From the IMG/VR virus record IMGVR_UViG_3300045941_000177, positions 1 through 30,721 of that record: a stretch of 30,721 nucleotides of DNA; one strand, 5' to 3'. Positions 30,276 to 30,721 of this stretch are shown piece by piece; the stretch's first letter is position 1; every line of letters begins with the position of its first letter. This stretch comes from a virus. The position numbers and the translations under genes were made by a program. A model generated the notes under the pieces. It saw nothing but the letters and a program-made list of their open reading frames with translations, was not told the origin of the DNA and did no database searches.

Positions 30276-30412
30276 GCCCGCTCCTTCGCCTTCTTCCCGC
30301 TCCCCGCACACACCGGCGCGCGCTCGGACGGATGCTCCCGCACCAGCCCGCCTTTCCGCAGGGCCACGCGCTTGTTGCACAGCCGACAGGTGCCACGCGG
30401 GAGCGTACTCAT
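30272..30412 (-). CDS. Small zinc-ribbon-like protein
   Basis: A 46-aa protein with ATG 30412 (ATGA overlap). It contains CRLCNKRVALRKGGLVREHP and then SERAPVCAGSGKKAKERA. The spacing C-x2-C ... H ... C is that of a small treble-clef-like zinc site. Short proteins of this sort (CxxCx(n)HxxxxxxxxC) are common among uncharacterised phage genes. The C-terminus is basic. Unknown role. Confidence 0.65.
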   Translation of the reverse strand: MSTLPRGTCRLCNKRVALRKGGLVREHPSERAPVCAGSGKKAKERA

Positions 30413-30633
30413 GCCAGCGCCTGCATCGCCGCTTCCAGCTTCGCCAGCTCGGCCTGCTTCTCGGCGATCCGCTGGGCCAGCAGATCCTTCAGCGGGTCGC
30501 CGTGGCCGTTGGTGGCCAGCACAGGCCTCAGCTTGACGACCTGGCGGGCCTTCCCCTCGCCATTCTTCGGGCAGTCCTTGCTCCGCGACGTGTGCCCCTG
30601 CTGCCCGCACGCCGTACACGTCCATTCCCCCAT
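30409..30633 (-). CDS. Zinc-knuckle and coiled-coil protein, start uncertain
   Basis: A 74-aa protein starting at ATG 30633 after GGAGGTATCGGTG, a good ribosome binding site. It has CTACGQQGHTSRSKDCP, a C-x2-C-x4-H-x6-C zinc-knuckle-like motif, then a helical C-terminus (DPLKDLLAQRIAEKQAELAK) that is likely a coiled coil. The same frame stays open to the window edge at 30721 and continues SGHCHHPEGRHGAACPKAA upstream, so the gene may begin outside the window. I give the conservative start. Confidence 0.6.
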   Translation of the reverse strand: MGEWTCTACGQQGHTSRSKDCPKNGEGKARQVVKLRPVLATNGHGDPLKDLLAQRIAEKQAELAKLEAAMQALA

Positions 30634-30721
30634 CACCGATACCTCCGGTTGCGCTGCCTTCGGACACGCGGCACCATGCCGCCCCTCGGGATGATGACAG
30701 TGGCCGGAGCGCCCCGAGCGA

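Noticed and set aside
1-30721. Global stop-codon reassignment (TAG or TGA read as sense)
   Set aside because: Both TAG and TGA stand at natural gene ends directly before starts, and the conserved domains contain no in-frame stops. Only the 13099 junction might be read through.
1-30721. CRISPR array, tRNA genes, insertion sequences, integrase
   Set aside because: I saw no spaced direct repeats, no cloverleaf-like sequence, and no transposase or recombinase motifs in any coding frame.

Overview
The window is a piece of a high-GC, lambda-like tailed phage (siphovirus type) or prophage. Every gene I can support lies on the minus strand, so transcription runs from the right end (30.7 kb) to the left end (1). 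Genes are packed with ATGA, GTGA or TGATG overlaps, which points to long translationally coupled operons. I found no integrase, lysis gene, tRNA or CRISPR array. The host cannot be named from the sequence. GC-rich codon use and long spurious antisense ORFs indicate a GC-rich bacterium.

Right block (30.7-27.1 kb): a chain of about a dozen very small genes, most with Cys/His zinc-ribbon patterns, ending in a RusA-type Holliday-junction resolvase. Replication and recombination block (27.1-23.9 kb): RusA, an HNH/zinc protein, a PD-(D/E)XK nuclease-like protein, a fused Prim-Pol primase/DnaB-type helicase, and a helicase-loader/replisome-organizer protein whose gene contains a 42-nt pure polypyrimidine/polypurine tract.

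Packaging and head block (23.7-15.7 kb): it follows lambda order with small additions. The genes are TerS (Nu1-like), TerL (gpA-like), a zinc protein, gpW-like, a small ORF, portal (gpB-like), a small Cys protein, a small winged-helix protein, a fused prohead protease/major capsid protein, a DUF2190-like protein and an FII-like protein. Tail block (15.7-4.1 kb): Z-like, tail terminator-like, tail tube, two tail-chaperone-like genes separated by one in-frame amber codon, a 993-aa tape measure, a Dit-like protein with a lectin-like insert, and a tail hub that seems split into two genes with a fibre-like gene pair between the halves.

Left block (4.1-0 kb): the least ordinary part. A GNAT-like gene, a tandem GNAT-like gene, an intact membrane fatty-acid desaturase with all ten expected metal-centre ligands, and a canonical GNAT are joined by 4-bp overlaps to each other and sit directly behind the tail genes. 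A rho-independent terminator then separates them from one last gene that runs off the left edge. I regard the acyltransferase/desaturase cassette, the split hub and the duplicated tail chaperones with an amber junction as the observations most worth following up.
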